From NCBI GenBank assembly GCA_928212115.1, contig CAKMRJ010004445.1, positions 84,824,137 through 84,888,136 of the forward strand: a stretch of DNA of 64,000 bases, in the 5' to 3' direction. Source of the stretch: Lactuca virosa. Taxonomy: Eukaryota; Streptophyta; Magnoliopsida; Asterales; Asteraceae. The notes below the pieces were generated by a model. That model saw only the letters and a list, made by a program, of their open reading frames with translations, was not told the origin of the DNA and searched no databases. How positions within the stretch are numbered: position 1 is the first letter of the stretch; each line of letters starts with the position of its first letter. This document shows positions 20,837-30,968 of this stretch, piece after piece. The translations under genes and the position numbers were made by a program.

Positions 20837-21589
20837 TTCTCAAGCTGCACACAGAGTATCATTATCAAATTTTAGTACAGGTAAGCCTCGAACAAGATCA
20901 TTTACCACCAATTTGTTAATATTTCGAAAGTTCAAGTGAGAAAGACGTCGATGCCAAAGCCAGCTAACATCAGAGGAAGCTTTCGAAAGTAAGCACAAAG
21001 AGGGAACACTAACACTTGGCTTTATATCGAGAGTAAACATATCTCCTTTTCTTTTGGATTTGAGCAAAACGTCGTTTGTATTGACATTCGAAATAATGCT
21101 CCCCTCTTCATTAAACATCACTTGATTTCCAGTGCCCACAACAAGTTGCGAAACACTAATCAAATTATGTTGAAGACCTTCGACATAAACAACTCGATTA
21201 ACAGTAAACTTCTCATTTGTTACTTTGCCATATCCCTTGACTTGACACTTTTTATTGTTACCAAACTTCACAACTCCAACATTCTCCAAACTTCAATAAT
21301 CATGCAAATTTTCTTTCCTTCCAGTCATGTGACGAGAGCTACCACTATCGATATACCATTTTTCATCATATTGCTCGTCACATTGAACCTGCAATCAGTG
21401 AAAGAATTTAGGTACCCAAGGCTGTTTGGGTCCTTTATGATTAGTTTGAAACACATTATGAAATTAAGATCCTAAAATCCAATTACGAACTTTAGATTTG
21501 ACATTATCAATTAAGTCCACTTCATTTGGTAAAGGCTCAGAAATATAACTTTTCGAAAGTTTAGGACTTTCACTGAATTCATATACTTT
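20837..21589 (-). pseudogene. S1 Gag end, protease and GAG-pre-integrase domain
   Basis: On the minus strand Gag ends with WVPKFFH and a TGA (21395-21397). The same frame then reads through to the protease motif DSG (21342-21350) and RHMTG. The frame 20840-21289 holds VVGTGNQVMF and the pre-integrase zinc-finger region WLWHRRLSHLNFRNINKL. A stop near 20839 breaks it from integrase. S2 has the same gag-TGA-pol layout. Confidence 0.82.
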
Positions 21590-22489
21590 TCAAAGAAAAA
21601 AACCACAACGAACATGGGTTGAAAAATCAAAAATTGACAATTTCATATACTTTTTATAAAACTTCTTCACTTTGTTATTGGAGTAAAAAGCAATGGCTTC
21701 GTCGTCTGAGTTAACTATCAATCCTTCATCATCAGAACTCTCTTTTTCAATTGCTTCTTTCTCAGAGACTTTCGATACTAAAGCAAGTGGTCCACCTAAT
21801 CTTATCTTCGATTCTTCAACCATATCAAGAACCTCTAACTCATGAGTTTTCAGCAAGTGGTAAAGATCATTTAGAGTCGATGTATCGAAGCTTTGTTGAG
21901 TCTTCACCATTAAACTCACATTTCGCCATTCTTTTCGTAATCCCATAACAAAAGTGAGATTAGACTCCATGGTTGACTTGGTTGTTCCATTGCGATTGCA
22001 TTTGTAGATGAGTTCGTTCAAGCGATCATAGTAAAGTTTGATAGATTCACCTTCCTTTTGTTTGAACTCTTTCAATTCCACCAAACAATGCTTCACAGAA
22101 TTGATTTTCGTCTTTTCACTCCCTTGAAACTTCTCCTTGAGAGTATTCCAGATTTCTTTTGTAGATTTGCAACTACGAACATAGTTGTAGACAACCGGAG
22201 GAAGAGCACCACGAAGCTCTCTGATACACCTCTTCTCATTCTTTTGCAGCCTTGTTGATTGATCAGAAACACTTTGAGTTGAAGCAGATGAACCAATAGC
22301 TTGAACATTTACTGGAGGAAGAACATTTCCAGTAATACAATTCCAAAGCTCTTCATGTAGTCCATTCAGATAATCTTGCATGCGGTCAGCCCATTGATCA
22401 TAATATTCTGGAATATGCATAGGAATCTTTGTTGAAGATCCTAGAAAATGAGAAAAAGAAGTCATCGTGTTCATATTGAAGTTCGCCAT
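21590..22489 (-). pseudogene. S1 gag, C-terminal two thirds deleted
   Basis: It starts at the ATG at 22487-22489 (MANFNMNTMTSFSHFLGSST), colinear with S2 Gag: LRGALPPVVYNYVRSC, KEKFQGSEKTK and MGLRKEW. Homology stops after NNKVKKFYKK near 21650. The zinc knuckle and the long tail of about 700 residues seen in S2 are missing. The final residues come from a short inverted segment (about 21593-21640). Confidence 0.88.
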
Positions 22490-22721
22490 TGATGTACGGA
22501 TGAATTCTCAAAAAAGCTTCAGAAATTTGAGAATTACTGGATGAATTAAATAGAAAGAACAAGCAAAACACTCGATTAAACAAACAAGTTGCAGAATCGA
22601 ATCACAACTGAAGATCAAGGATGATTTTCAGTATCAAAGGTGCAAAAATTTTTGAATCCAAGATAAGACTCAAAATATGATTGATACAAAATGAAAATTA
22701 GATCATTGCAGTATGATTCCT
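22490..22721 (-). other. S1 untranslated leader
   Basis: These 232 bp between primer site and gag are colinear in character with the S2 leader (30729-30968). No coding frame is supported. Confidence 0.7.
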
Positions 22722-22733
22722 GCTTTGATACCA
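22722..22733 (-). promoter_or_regulatory. S1 primer binding site, tRNA-iMet
   Basis: On the minus strand TGGTATCAAAGC lies two bases from the LTR, one mismatch from the initiator tRNA-Met complement. Confidence 0.9.
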
Positions 22734-22735
22734 AT

Positions 22736-23049
22736 TGTAGTGGTTTGAATTATCGAGTAAAGAGACGAGATAAGAATTGATATGAAATATGAACAATGAG
22801 AGTAAATATAATCTTGTTTCAACTCATATTATGCTTTCAGATACAAAGATATTCAGACAGAAAATATGGAAAAAGTTCTATCTAGTCTAAGTATCATTCC
22901 CTATTTATAGGAAATAGAAAGCATACAAAAAAATACAAAGGTGTAATCAATACAGTTTCGAAAACAACTATGCATTTGTAAATCACATTACATAACATCA
23001 CGAATATTCAGAAACTTTCGACACCTTACAACTAAATTCGACTCTTACA
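22736..23049 (-). repeat. S1 5' LTR
   Basis: The 314-bp LTR has TG...CA ends. On the minus strand it begins TGTAAGAGTCGAA and ends near ACCACTACA. It is clearly related to the 320-bp LTR of S2 but much diverged; a TATAAATAGG box (22912-22921, minus strand) is shared. The partner LTR is outside the window. Confidence 0.85.
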
Positions 23050-23906
23050 CCTCCTTTGCAAGTATTTACACTATTCAATCTAATAACTCATCACATGCTA
23101 ATTCTTGGGTCCTTGATATAGGTTGTGGATTTCACATTTGTTGTAATTTGCAGGGACTAAAAAGAAGTAGGGATGTGGAGCAAGGGCAGATAAAATTAAT
23201 AATGGAAAATAGGAATGTGTCGTCTGTAACCAAGATTGGAGTTTATTCTTTATTGCTTAGTAAGGGTTTAAATTTACATTTGAATAATTGTTGTTACTCG
23301 GCCGATATGGTGAGAAATATTAGTTCCTTTCACAGTTTGTATAAACAAGTTTTTACCTTTTGTTTTAATAATGAAGTTGGTAGTATTAATTCTTATTATA
23401 ATGGTGTATTTTATTTTGAAGCATTACCTTGCAATGGTATATATGAAACTGTGATGGTTGTAGATAACTTAGGAAATAATGTGTTGAATATTGATTTGTC
23501 CAATGTTTTGGACAAGGCATGTTTGTGGCATTGTCGTCTCGGACATGTCAACAAGAAGCGCATAGCCCAACTCCAAAAGGATGGAGTCTTGGAGTCATTC
23601 GACTTGAAGTCCGATGACACTTGCAAATTTTGTTTACTTGGAAAGATGACCAAGTCACCCTTCACTGGTACTTGTGAAAGGGGTGAAGGTATGTTGGATC
23701 TCATACGTACTGATGTATGTGGACCATTCAGAACCGCCACAAGGGATGCTAACCGCTTCTATGTGACTTTCACTGATGATTACAGTAGGTATGGCTATAT
23801 CTACTTAATCAAGAATAAGTCGGAAACTTTTGAAAAGTTCAAGGAATTTAAGCAAGAAGTGGAGAATCAATTGGGCAGGAAAATAAAGATGCTACAATCC
23901 GATTGA
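23050..23906 (+). pseudogene. C1 protease, pre-integrase domain and integrase start
   Basis: The true frame begins at the S1 junction, upstream of the ATG at 23148, since it reads SIYTIQSNNSSHANSWVLD before that ATG. The protease motif is DIGCGFHIC where C2 has DTGCG, an atypical Asp-Ile-Gly. The pre-integrase finger (CRLGHVNKKR, CKFCLLGKMTKSPF) and the first catalytic Asp region (TDVCGPF, FTDDYSRYGYIYL) follow. A TGA at 23904-23906 replaces the CGA (Arg) of the motif that reads LRSDRGGEY in C2. Confidence 0.88.
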
Positions 23907-24203
23907 GGAGAAGAGTATCTTAGTATTGAGCTCCTAGACTATCTTAAGGAATGTGGAATTGTTTCACAATTGACGCTTTCGTGAGACGTGAGACTCACGA
24001 CAAGCTCGAACCTCGGAGTGAGCGATGTGTTTTCATCGGCTACCCACAAAAATTCTTTGGATTTCTCTTCTATAGACTGAGTGACAATGTTGTCTTCGTT
24101 GCAAGGAGATGAGTCTTTCGAGAGAGAGAAAACTCATATGCCAAAGGGACAGTGGGAGGAAAATTGACCTTGAAGAGATTCAAGAGTTAAGAGATGAAGG
24201 AAC
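23907..24203 (+). pseudogene. C1 integrase remainder with internal deletion
   Basis: After the TGA the frame continues to ECGIVSQLT, then jumps near 23973 to the FVRRETHDKLEPRSE-like region. About 80 codons, including the catalytic glutamate in VSERRNR, are missing. Homology to C2 continues (VFIGYPQK, NVVFVARR) to the C2 insertion. Confidence 0.82.
24199..24203. repeat. Target site duplication of C2 (left)
   Basis: GGAAC is repeated at 45666-45670. The C1 reading frame is continuous when one copy is ignored. Confidence 0.95.
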
Positions 24204-24976
24204 TGAAGGGTTTTGAGCATTCTGACACTCCTAAGATGCACATGCAACCCTAGAAACTTTGATCCATGTTTTACTAAGATAGATGCAAATTTGATTTCCA
24301 AGCTTCTTAACCTATCTAACATGGCATGGGGAACTTGAATCATAAGAACTAGTTAGAAAACATACCTTTCTTGTTGATTTGATTCCTTGAGAACCTTGTG
24401 AGCCTAGCACCTCAAGTGTGATGCCTCAAATGTCTCACACAACACCACAATACTTGGAATAACCTTGAGAGATGACACTTATCACTCAAAATCGGCTAGC
24501 CCTCTTGTTCTTCACTTAGTGGCCGATTTTGCTTACCATAGGGCTTCTTTTATAGTGTGCCACATGTAGGGTTACTCCATGTAAACCCTAGTGTGCATGG
24601 CTTTTCATATTCCATGATCCATGGGTTTATAACCTCCATGGACTATCCATGGAGCACCTTATGGGTGTTAGCCCAATTCATATAAACCATGGATCATTAG
24701 CCCACTATACAAGAATGGATGAATTACACAATCAACCCCATATATTTAATTAGTCTCTTTTTGATCACTTAATTAATTCCAAATTAATTCTTGATCAATA
24801 CTAATTAAATAATATTATTAATATATTAGAACTTATAATATATTAATAAACCTTAAGTGTCCTTTCTCTCATTTGGTCTATCCAAGTATTGCAATGCCAT
24901 GCAACCCAAATGGACCATGCTAACCGAGTCAAGTACATACCAGAAATAGTTATGGACTTAGACACCTTATCCAACA
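24204..24976 (-). repeat. C2 3' LTR
   Basis: The 773-bp LTR starts TGAAGGGTTTTG and ends ATCCAACA on the plus strand. On the minus strand the promoter reads TATAAAAG (24549-24556). Confidence 0.94.
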
Positions 24977-25830
24977 GTCTCCCACTTGGATAAGTCTAAT
25001 AACTATAACTGCAAGTATGACTTCAGGAACTGATCAGCAATCGTAGCTCTTTCAAGGTCTCGCGGAACTAAGATGATGATGTACGCCATTTTAGATAAGT
25101 GATCATATAATCCTCAGTTCTAGATATCAGTCGGACAAATACATGGAACAATGTCTTACTTATTGTCCAGCAGTTTGTTTCCTGATTTCCGATTTGTTTG
25201 ACATAGAACTTAATCGAACACATCAATTTAGTTTTGACCGGGCCCGGTACATAGGTCACAACAAAATCATCGAGGGGCCCAGATATCGCTTCTAATCCAA
25301 GAAGGAACAGATAAACTTCGACTCATATGCTTGTTCTACTACTTGTTGAATTATACACAAAGACATGTTTTATAACATCGAGTTACCAATGCGTTTTCGT
25401 AGAATCAATGTATAACCAACTCATAGTCAACAACTCATATCTCTAGGTTTGAAGACTTATATGATATTACCGTCTCACGATCACTCGAGATAAATTCCAT
25501 GAAGTGATGCCAGTGAGCGTGGGTCGAATCCAATACTCAGAACTTATGAGCACTCATGAGTGTTGTAGCAACTCTGGCTATATCCAACATCTTAGACATC
25601 TACAAGCCAACTCATGACAGTCTTGATTCATATCTACTTCCAACATACGGCCGACTATGGAGAATTTGAATAATATGATATACCATAACTTAATTATTCT
25701 GGAAGTCAAAACATGTAAAATGAAATGATAGTACACGATTGACAGAAGATAAAAACACTTTACTTATAAATAAACAACAACTTTTATTTATCATAAAATG
25801 TCAATTACACTTTACAAATTTCAAAGCTAT
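24977..25830 (-). other. C2 post-pol spacer and polypurine tract
   Basis: These 854 bp between the pol stop and the 3' LTR have no supported gene. The sense-strand end, CCAAGTGGGAGAC, is the polypurine tract beside the LTR. The corresponding stretch in C1 is 47423-48288, so this is a family feature rather than inserted DNA. Confidence 0.75.
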
Positions 25831-26216
25831 CTAACTACTAAAACTAATATCATCCTTCAGCCCTATGCACCTCTCATGCTGGAGATGCTTAACCCTACCC
25901 AGTCCCTTCGTGAGGGGATCTGCTGGGTTCTCATCCGATGATACCCTCTTTGCGACGAGGAGTCCTTCTTCTATTCGATGTCTGATGAAATGGTATTTTC
26001 TGTCGATGTGTCTGGATCTCCCGTGATCCCTTGGTTCCTTGGCCAAGGCAACTGCACTTTCACTATCACAGAAAATCTCCATAGCTCCTTTATAGCTGGT
26101 ACAACCCCAAGGTCTCCAATGAAGGTCTTTAGCCATATAGCCTCCTTTGCTCCCTCGCTTGCCGCTATATACTCTGATTCGCAAGCTGAATCAGCCAATG
26201 CTTGGAACTTTTCCAA
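25831..26216 (-). pseudogene. C2 RNase H
   Basis: Two overlapping minus frames (25831-26184 and 25971-26216) together hold the copia RNase H: ADSACESEYIAASEGAKEA, FCDSESAVALAKEPRDH and VSSDENPADPLTK. Frameshifts separate it from RT near 26180 and split it internally near 26080. It ends 11 bp after DDISFSS, the same C-terminus as in C1. Confidence 0.88.
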
Positions 26217-26990
26217 GAAATTGCTCCTCCGTTTAAGGTAAAGACCCAGCCTGACTGAGAGCGGAAATTATCCCTATCAGTTTGAAAGCTAGCATCACTA
26301 TACCCTACTACTCTCAAGTCATCACTCCCACCGAGGGTAAGGACCCAGTCCTTAGTCCACCGCAGGTACTTGAGAATGTTCTTTACCGCAGTCCAGTGAT
26401 CCTTGCCAGGGTTCCCCTGATATCTGCTGACCATGCTCAATGTAAAGGCCACATCAGGACGAGTACAAGTCATAGCATACATGATCGAGCCTACAGCAGA
26501 AGCATACGATACTCGACTCATCTCAGCTATCTCAACCTCTGTACTTGGGCTCTGAGTCTTACTCAATCTGGCGTTACTCTGGATCGATAACTCTCCTTTC
26601 TTGGAATTCTGCATGCTGAACCTATTCAGCACCTCGTCAAAGTAGGTACTCTGACTAAGTCCAATTAGACTTTTACTCCTGTCACTCAAAATCCTTATCC
26701 CTAGGATATAGGCGGCTTCACCAAGGTCCTTCATGGCGAAACACTTCCCAAGCCAGGACTTAACTTCCTGCAGAGTTGGGATGTCATTTCCTATGAGTAG
26801 TATGTCATACACATACAATACCAAAAAGCTAACTATACTCCCACTAGCCTTGACATATACACAGGACTCATATTCACTCCTCGAAAAGCCAAACTTTTTG
26901 ACTTTCTCATCGAAACAAAGATTCCATCTGCGTGGTGCTTGTTTCAATCCTTAGATGGATTTCTCAAGCTTACACACTCTATTAGGGTAC
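26165..26990 (-). pseudogene. C2 reverse transcriptase, C-terminal half, active site changed
   Basis: The frame 26165-26947 contains KQAPRRWNLCF, SEYESCVYVKASGS, FLVLYVYDILLIGND, AYILGIRI and TCTRPDVAF. The catalytic YVDD of C1 (LYVDDILLIGND) is YVYD here, a GAT to TAT change removing one metal-binding Asp. A TAA just before GLKQAP and a frameshift near 26995 separate it from the N-terminal half. Confidence 0.9.
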
Positions 26991-28344
26991 TCTGTATTGA
27001 AAAAAACTCTCTGGCTGACTCATGTAAACATCCTCAGCCAACTTTCCATTAAGGAAAGCGGTTTTGACATCCATTTTCCATATTTCATAGTCTTGAAATG
27101 CAACAATGGCTAACATAACCCTAATAGACTTAATCTTCGCTACTGGTGAAAAGGTCTCATCATAATCAACTCCCGAAGTTTGAGAAAACCCCTTTGCAAC
27201 CAGTCGCGCCTTATAAGTGTGTACATTACCATCCATGTCGGTCTTCTTCTTGAAGATCCATTTGCACCCGACTGTCCTATGACCTGGTACATTGTCAACC
27301 AAGTTCCAAACTTGATTGTCATACATGGACTGTATCTAGCTTTCCATAGCTTCTTTCCATTTAGCAGCCTCAGGGCCTGCCATGTCTTCCGTGTAGCTGT
27401 TAGGTTCATCCAGACCTACCAGTGTATCATCACTGATAAGTGTTTCACCTTCCGTAGTAATATGGAAACCATAGTAATGCTTAGGTGCATTCCTAACTCT
27501 CATGGAACGCCTCAGAGGTACAGACTCATCTGTCGGATCAACATGAGTTTCCTCCTCAGTTTGATTGCTAGGGTTTGAGGTTCCTTCACCACTTGACTCT
27601 TGAATTTCTTCAAGGTCAATTTGCCTCCCACTGTTTCCATGGCTTATGAACTCTCTATCTCTCTCTCGAAAGACTCCTCTCCTTGCTACAAAGACCACAT
27701 TATCACTGGGTCTGTAGAAGAGGTAACCAAAGGATCTTTGTGGGTAGCCGATGAAAATACACCGCTCACTTCGAGGTTCGAGCTTAGCGTGAGTCTCACG
27801 CCTCACGAAAGCCTCACAACCCCAGATATTGATGTGGTCTAGATTGGGAACTTTTCCAGTCCACATCTCGTGAGGTGTTTTGGCAACCTTCTTTGTAGGG
27901 ACTAGATTAAGGATATGTGCAGTAGTCTCTACGGTATACCCCCAAAATGAGATTGGTAGCGAAGCTCGACTCATCATGGAGCGAACCATATCCAACAAGG
28001 TTCGATTACGCCTCTCAGACACACCATTAAGTTGCGGTGTCCTGGGAGGTGTCAATTGTGAGACAATCCCACATTCCTTAAGATAGTCAAGGAACTGTGT
28101 ACTAAGATACTCACCACCTCGATCGGATCGGAGCATCTTAATGTTCCTGCCCAACTGATTCTCCACTTCCTGTTTAAACTCCTTGAACTTTTCAAAGGTT
28201 TCTGACTTATACTTGATTAAGTAGACATATCCATATCTACTAAAATCAACAGTAAAAGCCACATAGAAGTGATCAACATCTCTTGTGGCGGTTCTGAAGG
28301 GTCCACACACATCAGTATGTATGAGGTCCAACAAATCCTCACCC
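26991..28344 (-). pseudogene. C2 integrase and RT N-terminal half
   Basis: The frame 27336-28334 reads LDLIHTDVCGPF, LRSDRGGEY, TPPRTPQLNGVSERRNR (catalytic Glu present), EAFVRRETHAKLEPRSE and the linker to RT. A TAG at 27336-27338, where C1 has GAG, interrupts it, and the frame goes on at 26982-27326 with VGCKWIFKKKTD, YKARLVAKGFSQ and MDVKTAFLNG. Integrase motifs are complete, so this domain alone looks competent. Confidence 0.9.
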
Positions 28345-29866
28345 TAGCACAAGTACCAGTGAAGGGTGACTTTGTCATTTTCCCAAGTAAACAAGATTCA
28401 CAACTATCATCTGATTTTAGGTCAAAAGACTGCAAGACTCCATCCTTTTGGAGTTGGCCTATGCGTTTCTTGCTTACATGTCCAAGACGACAATTCCATA
28501 ACGATGCTTGATCCAAGCTAGTGGAAGAATCAATACACAATACATAATTTCCTAGGTTATCTACAACCGACACAGTTCCATACACACCATCACAAGGTAA
28601 TGCTTTAAAATAAAGAACATTATTAAAGAAAGCATTAATACCACCACATTCATTATCAAACGAAAAGGTAAAACCTTGTTTGTACAAAAAATGAAAGGAA
28701 ATAACATTTCTCGCCATTTCAGACGAGTAACAACATTTATTCAAATCTAATGTTGACCCACTACTTAGCAACAAAGAGTAAACTCCAATCTTGGTGACAG
28801 GTGTAACTTTCCTATTCCCCATGATCAAGTTTATCTTCCCATGCTCCACATTCTCACTTCTTCTTAGTCCCTGCAAATCAGAACATATGTGAATACCACA
28901 ACCTGTATCAAGGACCCAAGAATTAGAATAGGGTGAGTTATTTGACAATATAGTGTATATATCTGCATGGTTAGGTTTTACTTTCCCATCCTTAACATCT
29001 TGCAGGTACTTCGGGCAGTTTCGCTTCCAATGCGAATTTTCATGGCAATAGAAGCATTCAGTCTCTTTAGGGTTAGCAGAAGGAGTGACAAAACCTTTAT
29101 TGGTTCCACTTGAAGAGGATCCATCAAGGGAATTTCCCTTGGTACCCTTCGAAGGGCTCTTCCTCTTCATTCCTTTGCCTTGCCCGATTGCCAAGACAGT
29201 GGTCGTGGTAGGAGTAGGAGTAGTAACAACCGACTTACCTTTAAGACCTCTTTCTGCAGTCTTCAAAAGTCCTTGAAGCTTGCTAAGTGTAACTTCCTCC
29301 TTGTTCATGTGGTATGTCATTCGGAATTGATCATAACACGAAGGTAAGGAGTGCAAAATGATGTCAATTGCTAACTCCTCGGGGAAGTTCACATTCAGTT
29401 TCAGCAAACGGTCCACATACCTTTGCATTTTCTGCATGTGGCCCGTGATGGGTTGACCATCCTTCATTCGGGTTGTTATCATGGAGGAGATGATTTCATA
29501 CCGCTCTTGACGAGCACTGTGATGGTAGCGGTCCATCAAGTCCTGGTGCATCTCAAAAGGGTAATAGTCCTCGTAGGACTTTTGGAGCTCAGTTGTCACT
29601 GTGGCCAACATGATACATGCCACCTTAGTGGCATCTCTCTCATGTGCCTGGTATTCAGCAATCTCCTCAGGAGTAGCAGACGACTCATCAAGTTCCTTAA
29701 GCTCCTTGTCGAGGACATATTCTCTGTCCTCACACCGAGTGACCATCCTGATGTTCCTGATCCAATCCATAAACTTGGATCCATCGAAGACGACTCTCCC
29801 ACAAAGGTTCATGAGAGAGAAGGAGCCGATAGGATTTGAGCCAGAAGCAGTATTGTTGGAAGACAT
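28345..29866 (-). pseudogene. C2 gag, protease and pre-integrase domain
   Basis: The start ATG at 29864-29866 begins MSSNNTASGSNPIGSFSLM. Gag (VFDGSKFMDWIRNIRMV, LPSCYDQFRMTYHMNKEE) leads to a zinc knuckle CFYCHENSHWKRNCP, the protease WVLDTGCGIHIC and the finger CRLGHVSKKR / CESCLLGKMTKSPF. Near 28347 one G appears to be missing from a G run, shifting the frame before integrase. The last 40 or so residues of the 549-codon frame (28217-28344) are out-of-frame and not real. Confidence 0.92.
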
Positions 29867-30389
29867 CTGAAAAGAAGAAAGACAAGTTTAGATTAGATAT
29901 AAAGATAGTCCTTAATAAGACACCCAAAGGTAATATTAAGGCTAGGACCCAACACAATATTTTATAACTTAGAAGAGGGATGCCGTAATCCATGCTATAA
30001 AATATTTGAAGGTAGGTGAATGACGATTCACCAATTTCCACCATGAAAAACGAAATAAATTACTAGGTTTTAATTGGTTTTGAAACTCCTAGATTCTTTG
30101 AGATTCATTGAACTTTTCAATGGCATGTTTCAATCTCGAGTGTGCCCTTCAGGTTTTGTGACTGGGATGTCGAGGATCACAAAACAAGGTGTGAAGTAAC
30201 CATGCAAATTACTTGGTACTCTTAATGTTTATCACTCAATCGATGTGTTGGTTAACCACACACGCTCCACCGACCTATCATAAACCTTAAGCCACCCTTT
30301 GCCTACCTTGTTAAGTCCAGGTTAGTGTGCCGGTTAACCACACACGCTCCACTAACGACTTAATCAAAGTGCAAAGTGTAATTTCATGG
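29867..30389 (-). other. C2 leader, gag-proximal part
   Basis: This is the non-coding leader between S2 and the gag start. A repeated phrase around GGTTAACCACACACGCTCCAC occurs at about 30251-30271 and 30332-30352. No gene is seen. Confidence 0.75.
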
Positions 30390-30394
30390 GTTAG
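30390..30394. repeat. Target site duplication of S2 (left)
   Basis: GTTAG is repeated at 43844-43848, directly outside the two S2 LTRs. Confidence 0.95.
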
Positions 30395-30714
30395 TGTAAG
30401 GGTCGAAATGTTGTAATTAGTCGAAGTATGTTTTGTACCCTTCGAACATTTTGTAATCTATTTTACTAGGGCATTGTATTCGAAGCTTAACGCATAGTCC
30501 TTAGTATATTTTTTGTACGCTTTCCTCTCCTATAAATAGGAGTGTTTACTAGAGTCATAAGTACGAGTCTTTACAGAATTGTCATTTGTACTCTGTAAAA
30601 CTTGAGAGCGTAATAGAGCTGAAACAAGATCATATTTACATCTGTGTTCAAATCTCGCATTCATACTTGAATTCATACTCTGATTAATTCAATACTCGAT
30701 TCTTTGTTTCATCA
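30395..30714 (+). repeat. S2 5' LTR
   Basis: The 320-bp LTR starts TGTAAGGGTCG and ends TTTCATCA. Two transitions, both at CG dinucleotides in this copy, distinguish it from the 3' LTR. Confidence 0.97.
30531..30538 (+). promoter_or_regulatory. S2 LTR TATA box
   Basis: TATAAATA in the middle of the LTR suggests RNA start about 30 bp downstream. The same box is at 43661-43668 in the 3' LTR. Confidence 0.75.
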
Positions 30715-30716
30715 AT

Positions 30717-30728
30717 TGGTATCAGAGC
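30717..30728 (+). promoter_or_regulatory. S2 primer binding site, tRNA-iMet
   Basis: TGGTATCAGAGC, a perfect match, lies two bases after the LTR. Confidence 0.96.
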
Positions 30729-30968
30729 AGGAATCATATCTCTGATCTAATTTTCATCTTTTCAAAAGTTTTTAAATCAACTTTTTGGTTTAAGAAATTC
30801 CGCACTTTTTGAAAGTGAAAAATTCATTGGATCTAACTCTGTGATTCGATTCTGCACTTGAATCATTGAATTGAGTGTTCTGCTAGTGATTCTGATTTGA
30901 ATCATATAGTTTGTTGTCAAATTCTCAAAGTTTCTTCAAAAATTCTCAAGGATTTATTCCGTACATCA

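Larger units (their letters stand above)
9404..23049 (-). mobile_element. S1: old sirevirus-type copia element, split twice
   Basis: This minus-strand Ty1/copia element is related to S2. Its 5' LTR is 22736-23049, gag starts at 22489, and protease, integrase, RT and RNase H follow leftward to 9481. N1 (10699-19153) splits its RT. G1 ends at 9403 and replaces everything downstream, so ORF2 and the 3' LTR of S1, if present, lie left of the window. The right flank starts CCTCC in C1. A gag deletion, an integrase deletion, stops and frameshifts make it dead. Confidence 0.9.

Noticed and set aside
28217..28344. Continuation of C2 gag-pol frame
   Set aside because: These residues are out of frame after a one-base loss; integrase continues in the other frame from 28334.
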